NCBI GenBank assembly: GCA_013911625.1
Contig: JACESW010000003.1
Span: 1 to 24,812 of the forward strand
Reading direction: 5' to 3'
DNA length: 24,812 bases
Origin: Cryomorphaceae bacterium
GTDB lineage: Bacteria; Bacteroidota; Bacteroidia; Flavobacteriales; Schleiferiaceae
Shown: piece by piece, positions 8,947 through 17,280 of the stretch
Numbering within the stretch: the stretch's first letter is position 1
How the letters are laid out: each line of letters begins with the position of its first letter
Program-made: the position numbers and the translations under genes
Notes under the pieces: generated by a model
The model's input: only the letters and a program-made list of their open reading frames with translations
Databases searched by the model: none
Told to the model about the DNA's origin: nothing

Positions 8947-10278
8947 ATGTTTGAAAATTTAAGTGACCGCCTAGAAGGCGCGTTTAAGGTATTACAAGGG
9001 AATCATAAGATCACCGAACTCAACATTGCAGACAGCGTAAAGCAGATTCGTCGTGCGCTGGTTGAAGCAGATGTTAGTTTTAAAATTGCCAAGCAGTTTA
9101 CCAATGATGTAAAAGCGAAAGCGCTAGGCTCCGGTGTGCTCACAGCAGTGAAGCCGGGTCAAGCTATGGTGAAGATCGTCCGTGACGAGATGGCCGAACT
9201 GATGGGCGGGCAGGCTGAGGGCTTAAATTTGGCAGGTAAGCCAGCAGTAATCTTGATGGCCGGTCTGCAAGGTTCAGGTAAGACTACCCACAGTGCAAAA
9301 TTGGCCAACTACTTAAAGAACAAGCAAACCAAGAAGCCGCTACTTGTTGCCTGTGATGTGTATCGTCCAGCAGCAATCAACCAGCTTCACGTCCTAGGGG
9401 AGCAGTTGGGCATCGAGGTATTCTCAGAAGAAGGCAATCAAGACCCAGTAAGTATTGCTACTAATGCGCTGGCTTTTGCTAGAAGCAACGGTCACAATGT
9501 AGTTATTGTTGATACCGCTGGTCGTTTGGCTGTGGACGAGGAGATGATGGCAGAGATTGGTAATATCCACAAAGCTATTACGCCTTCAGAGACCTTGTTC
9601 GTAGTAGATTCTATGACGGGTCAAGATGCGGTGAATACAGCAAAAGCCTTTAATGAGGTACTGAATTTTGACGGTGTTATCCTGACAAAATTAGACGGTG
9701 ATACACGTGGTGGTGCGGCATTGACAATCAAAAGCGTTGTAAATAAACCCATCAAATTCATTGGTACTGGAGAAAAAATGGAGGCGTTAGACGTGTTCCA
9801 TCCTGACCGCATGGCAGACCGTATTCTCGGTATGGGCGATGTTGTTTCCCTCGTAGAGCGTGCTCAAGAACAATTTGACGAGCAGGAAGCTCGTAAGATG
9901 AGTAAGAAAATCGCCACCGATTCATTTGGTTTCGACGATTTCATGAATCAGATCCAGCAAATCAAGAAAATGGGGAATATGAAGGACCTCATGGGTATGA
10001 TTCCAGGTATGGGTAAAGCCATGAAAGACATTGATATTGATGACGATGCGTTCAGGCACATTGAAGCGATGATCAACAGCATGACTTTAGCAGAGCGTCA
10101 GCAGCCCGATATCATCAATGGTTCGCGCAGAAAGCGCATTGCTTTAGGTTCAGGGCGTACAGTCCAAGATGTGAACAACCTGCTTAAGCAGTTTGGTGAT
10201 ATGCGTAAAATGATGAAGATGATGCAAAGCGGCGGTGGACGTCGCGGAATGATGAACATGATGCGCGGTATGCGATAA
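8947..10278 (+). CDS. ffh: Signal recognition particle GTPase Ffh
   Basis: A 443-residue SRP54 homologue that binds 4.5S RNA and nascent signal sequences and docks with FtsY. The N domain covers about 1-85. The GTPase G domain shows GLQGSGKTT (106-114), DTAGR (189-193) and TKLDGD (247-252). The methionine-rich M domain from about 325 carries the RNA-binding SRRKRIALGSGR stretch and ends in a tail unusually dense in Met, Arg and Gly (MMNMMRGMR). Length and motifs are complete. It starts 1 bp after pepD and is followed 11 bp later by folD. Neither ffs RNA nor ftsY is in the window. Confidence 0.97.
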   Translation: MFENLSDRLEGAFKVLQGNHKITELNIADSVKQIRRALVEADVSFKIAKQFTNDVKAKALGSGVLTAVKPGQAMVKIVRDEMAELMGGQAEGLNLAGKPAVILMAGLQGSGKTTHSAKLANYLKNKQTKKPLLVACDVYRPAAINQLHVLGEQLGIEVFSEEGNQDPVSIATNALAFARSNGHNVVIVDTAGRLAVDEEMMAEIGNIHKAITPSETLFVVDSMTGQDAVNTAKAFNEVLNFDGVILTKLDGDTRGGAALTIKSVVNKPIKFIGTGEKMEALDVFHPDRMADRILGMGDVVSLVERAQEQFDEQEARKMSKKIATDSFGFDDFMNQIQQIKKMGNMKDLMGMIPGMGKAMKDIDIDDDAFRHIEAMINSMTLAERQQPDIINGSRRKRIALGSGRTVQDVNNLLKQFGDMRKMMKMMQSGGGRRGMMNMMRGMR

Positions 10279-10289
10279 AGACATAGACT

Positions 10290-11162
10290 ATGGTAGTTTT
10301 AGACGGAAAAGCAACATCGGCACAGATTCGAGCAGAATTGGCCGAAAAAGTGAAAGGACTCAAGGCAGATGGGAAGAAAGTCCCCCACTTAGCCGCCATC
10401 TTAGTAGGAGAGGACGGTGCCTCACGCACCTATGTAAATGCTAAAGTTCGTGATTGTGAGGAGGTTGGTTTTGGTTCAACACTGATCAAGCTTCCTGCAG
10501 AAACCACTGAGGATGAGCTGTTAAAAGCCATTAACAAGCTCAATAATGACGAGGATATCGATGGATATATCGTTCAGCTGCCTTTGCCAAAGCATATTGA
10601 TGAAACTAAAGTTCTTCTCGCGGTTGACCCTAAGAAAGATGTTGACGGTTTCCACCCGGAAAACGTAGGTAAAATGACGCTTAATCTTCCTACTTATATC
10701 CCTGCTACGCCGCAAGGTATTGTGGAGATATTACGCAGATACAATGTGCCCACAGAAGGCAAGAACTGTGTAGTCATTGGTCGTAGTCATATTGTGGGCT
10801 CACCAATGTCTATACTCCTAAGTCAGCACAATTATCCGGGTAACTGTACAGTTACCCTCTGTCATTCGAGAACCAAAGATCTGAAAGAGGTTTGCCAAAA
10901 AGCCGATATAATCGTGGCGGCCTTGGGACGTCCAGGATTTGTGACGGCAGATATGGTCAAAGAGGGCGCTTGTGTCATTGATGTGGGTATAACCCGCGTA
11001 GACGATTCTACTAAGAAAAGCGGTTTCAGATTATTAGGTGATGTGGATTATGACGCCGTAGCGCCTAAATGTAGCTTCATTACCCCTGTACCAGGCGGTG
11101 TAGGTCCAATGACTAGAGCTGCGCTTATGATGAATACGATGAAAGTAACTGAATTGTCTTAA
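10290..11162 (+). CDS. folD: Bifunctional methylenetetrahydrofolate dehydrogenase/cyclohydrolase FolD
   Basis: A 290-residue cytosolic enzyme that interconverts 5,10-methylene-, 5,10-methenyl- and 10-formyl-tetrahydrofolate using NADP(H). The catalytic Tyr and Lys fall in [12 protein letters not shown] (Y48, K52). [10 protein letters not shown] (91-100), KDVDGF (116-121), the nucleotide-binding GRSHIVGSP (164-172) and [11 protein letters not shown] (265-275) are all intact. The usual cysteine of the PCTP motif is alanine here (PATPQG). Its product, 10-formyl-THF, is the substrate of Fmt, encoded on the other strand at 19833-20759. The queE TTG start lies only 5 bp downstream, so the two are probably coupled. 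Confidence 0.97.
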   Translation: MVVLDGKATSAQIRAELAEKVKGLKADGKKVPHLAAILVGEDGASRTYVNAKVRDCEEVGFGSTLIKLPAETTEDELLKAINKLNNDEDIDGYIVQLPLPKHIDETKVLLAVDPKKDVDGFHPENVGKMTLNLPTYIPATPQGIVEILRRYNVPTEGKNCVVIGRSHIVGSPMSILLSQHNYPGNCTVTLCHSRTKDLKEVCQKADIIVAALGRPGFVTADMVKEGACVIDVGITRVDDSTKKSGFRLLGDVDYDAVAPKCSFITPVPGGVGPMTRAALMMNTMKVTELS

Positions 11163-11167
11163 TCCAC

Positions 11168-11815
11168 TTGAAAGACATAACCACATCCCAAAGTTATACT
11201 AGCGCCGACGTGCGCAGTGGACTTGTAGTGCCCTTAATGGAAGAATTTTATACTATTCAAGGGGAGGGCGCGCATACTGGTAAAGCGGCTTACTTTGCAC
11301 GTATTGGTGGTTGTGATGTAGGCTGCCACTGGTGTGATGTCAAAGAGAGTTGGAACCCAGATACACATCCACCTACTCCCATTTCAAGCATTGTTGCTAA
11401 CGCCAAGAAGTATAGTGATACTATTGTTGTTACCGGTGGTGAACCGCTTACTTGGGACATGAATCCCTTGGTAGATGCGCTTCATCAGGTCGGAATGAAG
11501 GTTCATGTAGAAACTAGCGGGGCTTATCCATTGACCGGAAGCTGGGATTGGATTTGTTTAAGTCCAAAAAAAACGGCTCCTCCAAAACAGGAATTTTACG
11601 CCTCCGCCGATGAATTAAAGGTGATTGTATACAACCAAAACGACTTTAAGTGGGCCGAGGAGCATGCTGAAAAGGTAGGAGAGGAGTGTGCATTATTTTT
11701 ACAACCAGAATGGAGTAAACGTGAAGAAATGATGCCTCACATTGTGGATTATGTGATGAAGCATCCGCGATGGAAAGTAAGCCTTCAGACACATAAATAT
11801 TTGAATATTCCATAA
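11168..11815 (+). CDS. queE: 7-carboxy-7-deazaguanine synthase QueE (TTG start)
   Basis: A 215-residue radical SAM enzyme of queuosine/7-deazaguanine biosynthesis that converts 6-carboxytetrahydropterin to 7-carboxy-7-deazaguanine. The cluster cysteines are in GGCDVGCHWCDVKE (C49, C53, C56), preceded by FYTIQGEG. TGGEP (89-93) and the C-terminal SLQTHKYLNIP are typical. The best start is TTG at 11168, 5 bp after the folD stop, because homologues have about 20 residues before the LMEEFYTIQGEG block. The first in-frame ATG at 11237 would start within that conserved block. Neither queC, queD nor queF is in the window. The gene sits in a translation-themed operon (argS, ffh, sua5), consistent with tRNA modification. 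Confidence 0.93.
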   Translation: MKDITTSQSYTSADVRSGLVVPLMEEFYTIQGEGAHTGKAAYFARIGGCDVGCHWCDVKESWNPDTHPPTPISSIVANAKKYSDTIVVTGGEPLTWDMNPLVDALHQVGMKVHVETSGAYPLTGSWDWICLSPKKTAPPKQEFYASADELKVIVYNQNDFKWAEEHAEKVGEECALFLQPEWSKREEMMPHIVDYVMKHPRWKVSLQTHKYLNIP

Positions 11816-11818
11816 GGC

Positions 11819-12763
11819 ATGGCAATTACAACGGACATAGATAAGGCCGTTCAGCTTTTGCTTGAAGGAGCATTGGTAGCCTTGCCTACAGAAACAGTTT
11901 ATGGATTGGGATCTAATGCGTTAGATGTCAGTGCGTTGGCTAAGGTTTTCAAAGCGAAAAACAGACCTTCATTTGATCCCTTAATCGTACATGTAGCCTC
12001 TATAGAACAGGCTCAAGAAGTGGCTGAATTAAACGACGCTGCAATAGCATTATTTAAGAAGTTTAGTCCGGGGCCATTGACCTTAGTTTTACCGAAAAAA
12101 GAGGTTGTGCCTGATTTATTGACTTCAGGGCACCCAACGGTAGCCATTCGTATTCCCAATCATCCTATGACCCTCGAGGTCATTCGAAAGAGTGGACTGT
12201 GCATAGCTGCACCCAGTGCGAATCCTTTTGGTTATACATCCCCAACGACTGCTGCTCATGTTCAGGAGCAACTGGGTGACAAGATAGACGCTATTCTAGA
12301 CGGAGGTCCTTGTGGCGTTGGACTAGAGAGCACCATTGTCAATCTGTGCGGAGAAACACGTGTTTTGCGTTTGGGAGGATTAGCATTAGAGGAGCTGGAA
12401 TCTGTACTCGGGACTCTAGAAGTTCAAACGAGTTCCTCGAATCCAAAAGCGCCTGGAATGCTGAGCGCTCACTACAATCCTGGCGCAAGTGTTCGACTCT
12501 TTTCCAATAAACAGGAATTGATTGATAACTACAAGGGTGTTGATAACTCTAAAACGGGAGTACTTATCATGGGCGAGGGGCTTGAAGGCGCAACAGTGTT
12601 CAATTTGAGTCAATCAGAAAACGACGTAGAAGCGGCATCTCGCTTATTTACTGGCTTGAGAGCGCTACGTGCCATGGGATGTACCGAAATATGGACACAT
12701 TATTTACCGGAAAAAGGCTTAGGACGCGCCATAAATGACCGCTTGAAAAGAGCTGCAAATTAA
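11819..12763 (+). CDS. sua5: L-threonylcarbamoyladenylate synthase, two-domain Sua5 type
   Basis: A 314-residue enzyme that makes threonylcarbamoyl-AMP from Thr, bicarbonate and ATP for t6A at position 37 of ANN-decoding tRNAs. The YrdC domain (about 5-195) shows LPTETVYGLG (22-31), KAKNRP (45-50) and APSANPFGYTSPT (131-143). A linker with PKAPGMLSAHYNP (209-221) leads to the C-terminal Rossmann-like Sua5 domain, which the short TsaC form lacks. It starts 3 bp after queE and is the last gene of the long plus-strand run. A hairpin lies 9 bp after its stop. It hands its product to TsaD/TsaB/TsaE, encoded elsewhere. Confidence 0.95.
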   Translation: MAITTDIDKAVQLLLEGALVALPTETVYGLGSNALDVSALAKVFKAKNRPSFDPLIVHVASIEQAQEVAELNDAAIALFKKFSPGPLTLVLPKKEVVPDLLTSGHPTVAIRIPNHPMTLEVIRKSGLCIAAPSANPFGYTSPTTAAHVQEQLGDKIDAILDGGPCGVGLESTIVNLCGETRVLRLGGLALEELESVLGTLEVQTSSSNPKAPGMLSAHYNPGASVRLFSNKQELIDNYKGVDNSKTGVLIMGEGLEGATVFNLSQSENDVEAASRLFTGLRALRAMGCTEIWTHYLPEKGLGRAINDRLKRAAN

Positions 12764-12771
12764 TGGTTTAC

Positions 12772-12798
12772 ATAAAGGGGTTTATTCACCCTTTATTT
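12772..12798 (+). terminator. Hairpin after the argS-sua5 operon, weak terminator candidate
   Basis: ATAAAGGG (12772-12779) pairs perfectly with CCCTTTAT (12789-12796) around a 9-nt loop, followed by a broken T-rich tract. The stem is AT-rich at its base and the T run is short, so this would be an inefficient terminator. It may instead be part of the leader of the TonB receptor gene, whose ATG is at 12825. The remainder of this 61-bp gap holds only an imperfect promoter-like TATTTTG at 12812-12818, very close to the start codon. Confidence 0.45.
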
Positions 12799-12824
12799 CT
12801 TGAGCTTTTAGTATTTTGTTCGTC

Positions 12825-15587
12825 ATGAACAGAACACTACTCGCACTATTCCTTTTCTTAGGGACATACCTCAATGGTCAGATACGTGGAACCGTCTTTG
12901 ATAATAAGAAAGAGCCTATTATAGGTGCTTCGGTACGTGTGGTGCTTAATGGAGAATTAAGCAACATTGGTACGGTTACGGATTTCGATGGTGCTTGGTC
13001 GTTGGACATCTTTAATTATCCAGTTCAAGTTGAAGTGAATTCTATGGGATTCGCTTCAAAACGCGTGGTTTTACAAGATGCTTCTCCTGTTCGTATCTCG
13101 TTGAAACCGGACCGCAATGTCTTGAAAGAAGTAAGTGTAGTTCAACAACGACTAAGTGAACAACAAGAGAAGAGTGCTCTTACTGTCGAGAGTATGGATG
13201 CTCTGGCCATTAAAGAGAGCCCAAGTGTCAGCTTTTATGATCACTTGGGAACGCTGAAAGGAGTGGACCTGACTTCTGCGAGTATCGGATTCAAGATCAT
13301 TAATACGCGCGGATTTAATAGTACTTCACCAGTGCGTTCACTTCAACTCATAGACGGTGTGGATAACCAGAGCCCTGGTCTAAACTTCTCTTTAGGAAAC
13401 TTTTTGGGTGCGCCCGATCTCGATATCATGTCCGTGGATGTTATTGCTGGGGCAAGCACAGCATTTTACGGTCCGTCTGCGTTCAACGGAGTCATCTCAA
13501 TGACGACCAAAGACCCTTTTGTTTTTACAGGCATAAGTTCCAGTCTGAAAGTAGGGGAGCGTAATTTGACAGAATTAAGTGTTCGTTGGGCAGATAAGGT
13601 CAATGATAAGTTCGCCTATAAGATCAACCTCTTTGCATTAAGAGCAGACGACTGGCAGGCCGAAAACTACGATCCTACTGATGTTAGCGCAGACGACGCT
13701 TTGAATCCCGGTGGGTACGACGCTGTGAATCGTTATGGCGATGAAGAATACTGGGATGCAGGGGGAGATGTTAAAGGATACCCAGGACTGGGACGTTTTT
13801 ACCGTCCGGGAATTGAAGAAAAACACCTAGTAGATTACGATACTGAAAACTTAAAATTGACGACAGCGCTTCATTACAAGTTCAATGACAACGTCCGAGG
13901 TATTTATGCAATGAATTTTGGTGCAGGTACTACCGTCTATCAAGGGGATAATAGGTACAGTCTGAAGGACATTCTATTCCTTCAAAACCGCATAGAGCTT
14001 CGTGAAGAAACGGGCAAATGGTTTTGGCGAGCGTATTCAACCCACGAGGATGCCGGCAATAGTTATGATGCTTACTTCACTGCCCTTCGCATGCAAGACA
14101 GCATTGTACCAGACCAGTTCTACAGCAATCAGTACCGCACCATGTGGTACATCTTCAATAGACCGCAAGTTAGAGCACTTCCTGATTACCCATCCAATAC
14201 ACTTAGTAATGCAGATTTTGAAGCAGAGATGCAAAACGTGATAGCGGACAACAGGGACTTTTTTAACCAACTTCACGATACAACCAATGCCATTGTAATG
14301 AGTTTTATGGAAGCTGTTTATGGATATTCAGTGGTGAATTATTTGAAGCCGGGAACAGCCGAGTTTGATGCGCTTAAAGGTCATATCACTTCTTCACTAT
14401 TTACAGAGGGGGGAAGCAGATTCTACGACAAGAGTGCACTATATCACAGTCAAGGTGAACGCACTTTCGATACTGACGCAGGTCAATTTAGAGTGGGTGG
14501 TAATGTTCGCCTATATACTCCGAATAGTGCAGGAACCATCTTTAGCGATACTGGAGATGTAGTTATACGGAACTACGAGGCCGGTATTTATGGTGGTTGG
14601 GAACAATTCTATTTGGATGAAAGACTAAAGACCAGTGTTACAGCTAGGTTAGATAAGAATCAAAACTTCCAGCCGTTGGTGAGTCCGGCTGCATCTGTTG
14701 TCTACAAGGCAAATGAAAATCACACATTTCGTTTCAGCTTAAGCAGCGCCATTCGAAATCCAACGCTGGCAGATCAATACTTGAATTACAACGTAGGTCG
14801 AGCGGTACTATTAGGTAATCTCGACGGGTTCGATTCACTCGTAACTATAGATAATATTGCGGACTATCTCGCAAAGCCAGGGAACGAGCGTTTGACGCAC
14901 GATTTTGGTTATTTCGATGTGGATGCAATTCGCCCAGAGAGAGTACGAACTGCTGAAGTAGGGTGGAGAGCTACCTTATTTGAGCGTGTTTTCGTTGACG
15001 CGAATTATTACTATAGTAACTACAACGACTTCATCGGCTACATTATCGGTGCAAAGATTGTGGAAGGTACCACGGCTATCGATAGACTAAAAGAGCTCCA
15101 AGTATACCGTGTTGCGGCCAATGCAACCGAACAGGTTACTACTCAAGGCTTCTCAATAGGATTAAACACGTTTATTGGTGATTACCACAGTCTTAGTGGT
15201 AATTACAGCTGGAACAAACTTACATCGGCGGTAAACGACCCTATTGTACCAGCCTTCAATACACCTGAGCACAAATTCAATATTGGATGGAACATGAGAA
15301 ACTATCCAATCAAGAATGACAAGGATAAATTGATGGGTGCTGGTGTGAATTATAAATGGGTAGAAGGATTCTTGTTTGAAGGTTCGCCTCAATTCACAGG
15401 AAGTATTCCTTCTTATGGTTTAGTAGATGCGCAGTGCTCTTTGACTCGTAACCATTTGATCAATAACAAGAAAACAACTGTGACGTATAAAATAGGTGCT
15501 AGTAATGCGCTGAATAACAAAGTGTATCAAGTATTTGGGGGGCCTTTAGTAGGGAGGTTGGCCTATCTAAGTATTCAAATTAATTAA
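12825..15587 (+). CDS. TonB-dependent outer-membrane receptor with N-terminal carboxypeptidase-like domain
   Basis: A 920-residue outer-membrane transporter energised through TonB/ExbBD. It has a signal peptide (MNRTLLALFLFLGTYLNGQ) and a carboxypeptidase-regulatory-like beta-sandwich from about 20 to 97 (IRGTVFDNKKEPIIGASVRV). The plug domain (about 105-230) contains INTRGFNSTSPVRSLQLIDG and VIAGASTAFYGPSAFNGVIS. The rest is a beta-barrel rich in aromatic-alternating strands. An in-frame TTG at 12816 would add MFV; the ATG at 12825 is preferred because it gives a proper signal peptide. No SusD-type gene follows, so it is not a classic SusCD pair. Its partner, 21 bp downstream, is a T9SS-exported hydrolase-like protein. 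The substrate cannot be inferred from the sequence. Confidence 0.93.
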   Translation: MNRTLLALFLFLGTYLNGQIRGTVFDNKKEPIIGASVRVVLNGELSNIGTVTDFDGAWSLDIFNYPVQVEVNSMGFASKRVVLQDASPVRISLKPDRNVLKEVSVVQQRLSEQQEKSALTVESMDALAIKESPSVSFYDHLGTLKGVDLTSASIGFKIINTRGFNSTSPVRSLQLIDGVDNQSPGLNFSLGNFLGAPDLDIMSVDVIAGASTAFYGPSAFNGVISMTTKDPFVFTGISSSLKVGERNLTELSVRWADKVNDKFAYKINLFALRADDWQAENYDPTDVSADDALNPGGYDAVNRYGDEEYWDAGGDVKGYPGLGRFYRPGIEEKHLVDYDTENLKLTTALHYKFNDNVRGIYAMNFGAGTTVYQGDNRYSLKDILFLQNRIELREETGKWFWRAYSTHEDAGNSYDAYFTALRMQDSIVPDQFYSNQYRTMWYIFNRPQVRALPDYPSNTLSNADFEAEMQNVIADNRDFFNQLHDTTNAIVMSFMEAVYGYSVVNYLKPGTAEFDALKGHITSSLFTEGGSRFYDKSALYHSQGERTFDTDAGQFRVGGNVRLYTPNSAGTIFSDTGDVVIRNYEAGIYGGWEQFYLDERLKTSVTARLDKNQNFQPLVSPAASVVYKANENHTFRFSLSSAIRNPTLADQYLNYNVGRAVLLGNLDGFDSLVTIDNIADYLAKPGNERLTHDFGYFDVDAIRPERVRTAEVGWRATLFERVFVDANYYYSNYNDFIGYIIGAKIVEGTTAIDRLKELQVYRVAANATEQVTTQGFSIGLNTFIGDYHSLSGNYSWNKLTSAVNDPIVPAFNTPEHKFNIGWNMRNYPIKNDKDKLMGAGVNYKWVEGFLFEGSPQFTGSIPSYGLVDAQCSLTRNHLINNKKTTVTYKIGASNALNNKVYQVFGGPLVGRLAYLSIQIN

Positions 15588-15608
15588 CCCCCCTTCAAAA
15601 CCTTGCTT

Positions 15609-17198
15609 ATGAAAAAGACTTTACTTTTTATTTGCGCGCTTTTGATGTCGTCAAGTGTATTCGCTCAGCGTTACACGACTCCAATCTTTAGCGAAGCTGA
15701 CGTAGTAACGTCAACGAACGTAGCGTACGGTGTAAACTTTAACCCGTACATCGATTCTGCCTTATTGGGCGGAACAAATCTTCAACCATTGCAGGCAGAC
15801 TTTTACATGCCTTCTCCAGCAGTTGATACGGCAACGGATCGTCCAGTTGTAATTGTATGGCATACAGGATCTTTTATTCCTAAAGGACTTAACGGTTCTC
15901 CATTAGGAACCAAAGAGGATAGTGCCGTCGTAGAAATGTGTACTCGATTCGCAAGAATGGGTTATGTGGCTATTGCTGCTTCTTACCGTTTAGGTTGGTT
16001 GGCAAACAGTACAAACCTTGATTTGCGTCGCGGTACTAACCTTCTTGCGGTGTATTACTCTATCCAAGATGCTAAATCATTGGTACGTTACCTTAACCTT
16101 ACTCAGGTAGGTGCAGGTAATCCTTATGGAATTAACGCAGCGAATACCATAATGGTAGGACAGGGATCTGGTGGATACATCACCTTCGCATATGCTACCA
16201 TTGATAAGCATTCTGAAGTGACTGTACCTTCGAAGTTCCAATACCAAGATACCATCGGTATGTTTGGTGGCACAGTGACTGTTGGTGATCCTTATGTAGA
16301 TACTTCGGTAGTCGGTGATATTAACGGCTATGGCGGTCAAGTTACCGTAACTGGACAGAACACGCTAGGTCTTCCTACAATGGACTACAGTTCACCTGGA
16401 CGTAACTACGTGAACCACGCTGGTATGCCAGATGACGTATTGATGGTGATCAATATGGGTGGCGCGCTAGGTGATGGTGCATGGTTGGAGCAAGGTGATA
16501 TTCCAATGTTGAGTATCCACAGTAAGTTTGACTTCTTTGCACCTTACGATACAGGTATGGTTTACGTACCAATTGGTCAACAGTTCTTCCCAGTTGTTAG
16601 TGTTACAGGTTCTTACGGTGCTATCAAAGCAGCGAATGGATTCGGTAACAACGATATATTCTTGAATGAGAACTACACGGATCAAATTTGGGTTGACGAG
16701 CAAAGTACTAACCCAACCGGTGAAGAGTGTATCTACACTGTGGAGATTCCACCAACAAATGCACTTCAACCATGGGTTGTAAATACTGCACCATGGAACT
16801 GGTTTGATCCAAATGACCCTTACGCTTCTCAGAATCCTGCAAATCCAAATATCGAAGCTACTTCGCAAGCTTGGATTGATACAGTAATGGCCTTTATCGT
16901 TCCACGTATGGCAACAGTACTTCAGGCGGAAGGCGTTCCAGCTGGTATTCAGGAATTTGATTTAGAAATGAAGGTATATCCTAACCCTTCTTCAACTGGT
17001 TTGATGAATGTGGTTACTGCAAATAATGTATCGATTGAAACTTTAACGGTATTCGATATTACAGGACGTGTAGTTGTTCAAAAGCAAGGCCTTGGCAATG
17101 CTACGGAACTGGATCTTACGGCATGGAATTCAGGAGTGTATATCCTCAAAGTAGAAACGGAGCAAGGAGCTGCGGTTCGAAGAATTACTGTGAAGTAA
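15609..17198 (+). CDS. T9SS-sorted alpha/beta-hydrolase-like surface protein, catalytic motifs altered
   Basis: A 529-residue secreted protein with signal peptide MKKTLLFICALLMSSSVFAQ. Residues about 75-320 follow an esterase-type alpha/beta-hydrolase fold: VVIVWHTGSF (80-89) sits where the HGGGF oxyanion motif usually is, GYVAIAASYRLGW follows, and the nucleophile turn is VGQGSGGY (S187). The acid candidate is D308 in SIHSKFDFFAP. The residue two before S187 is Gln, not Gly, and no histidine occurs after H304, so the usual triad is incomplete. The C-terminus (about 452-529, starting VYPNPSSTG and including VFDITGRVV and NSGVYILKV) is a type A sorting domain for type IX export and surface attachment. 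Codons are strongly biased (mostly CGT for Arg), suggesting high expression. The ATG is preferred over TTG at 15603. It forms an operon with the TonB receptor. Function unknown: degenerate esterase, binding protein or unusual hydrolase. Confidence 0.85.
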   Translation: MKKTLLFICALLMSSSVFAQRYTTPIFSEADVVTSTNVAYGVNFNPYIDSALLGGTNLQPLQADFYMPSPAVDTATDRPVVIVWHTGSFIPKGLNGSPLGTKEDSAVVEMCTRFARMGYVAIAASYRLGWLANSTNLDLRRGTNLLAVYYSIQDAKSLVRYLNLTQVGAGNPYGINAANTIMVGQGSGGYITFAYATIDKHSEVTVPSKFQYQDTIGMFGGTVTVGDPYVDTSVVGDINGYGGQVTVTGQNTLGLPTMDYSSPGRNYVNHAGMPDDVLMVINMGGALGDGAWLEQGDIPMLSIHSKFDFFAPYDTGMVYVPIGQQFFPVVSVTGSYGAIKAANGFGNNDIFLNENYTDQIWVDEQSTNPTGEECIYTVEIPPTNALQPWVVNTAPWNWFDPNDPYASQNPANPNIEATSQAWIDTVMAFIVPRMATVLQAEGVPAGIQEFDLEMKVYPNPSSTGLMNVVTANNVSIETLTVFDITGRVVVQKQGLGNATELDLTAWNSGVYILKVETEQGAAVRRITVK

Positions 17199-17218
17199 TC
17201 TCCTCATAACTTTTAGTT

Positions 17219-17248
17219 ATCCCCGCCTTGCAGGCGGGGATTTTTTTT
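17219..17248 (+). terminator. Strong intrinsic terminator after the TonB receptor/surface protein pair
   Basis: CCCCGCCT and AGGCGGGG form a GC-rich 8-bp stem around a 3-nt loop, extended by an AT base pair step, and are followed by eight T residues. It lies 21 bp after the surface protein stop and clearly ends that transcript. The promoter of the next gene begins inside it. Confidence 0.93.
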
Positions 17249-17260
17249 GCCCTAATTTTG
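17228..17260 (+). promoter_or_regulatory. Candidate promoter for the class IV aminotransferase gene
   Basis: TAATTTTG at 17253-17260 matches the TAnnTTTG -7 element and lies 20 bp before the ATG at 17281. A TTG at 17228-17230, 22 bp upstream, could serve as the -33 element; it lies in the loop and right arm of the preceding terminator. The -7 box is well supported. The -33 assignment is weak because its spacing is at the long end. Confidence 0.55.
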
Positions 17261-17280
17261 ACGCTTCTTAGACAAATAGT

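Noticed and set aside
12816..12824. TTG start adding MFV to the TonB receptor
   Set aside because: The ATG 9 bp downstream gives a normal signal peptide; the TTG overlaps a weak promoter-like sequence.
15603..15608. TTG start adding ML to the surface hydrolase-like protein
   Set aside because: The ATG at 15609 gives a standard MKKTLLF signal peptide.
16467..16868. A 133-residue antisense frame in the surface hydrolase-like gene
   Set aside because: Cys- and Trp-rich shadow of a strongly codon-biased gene; no signal of its own.
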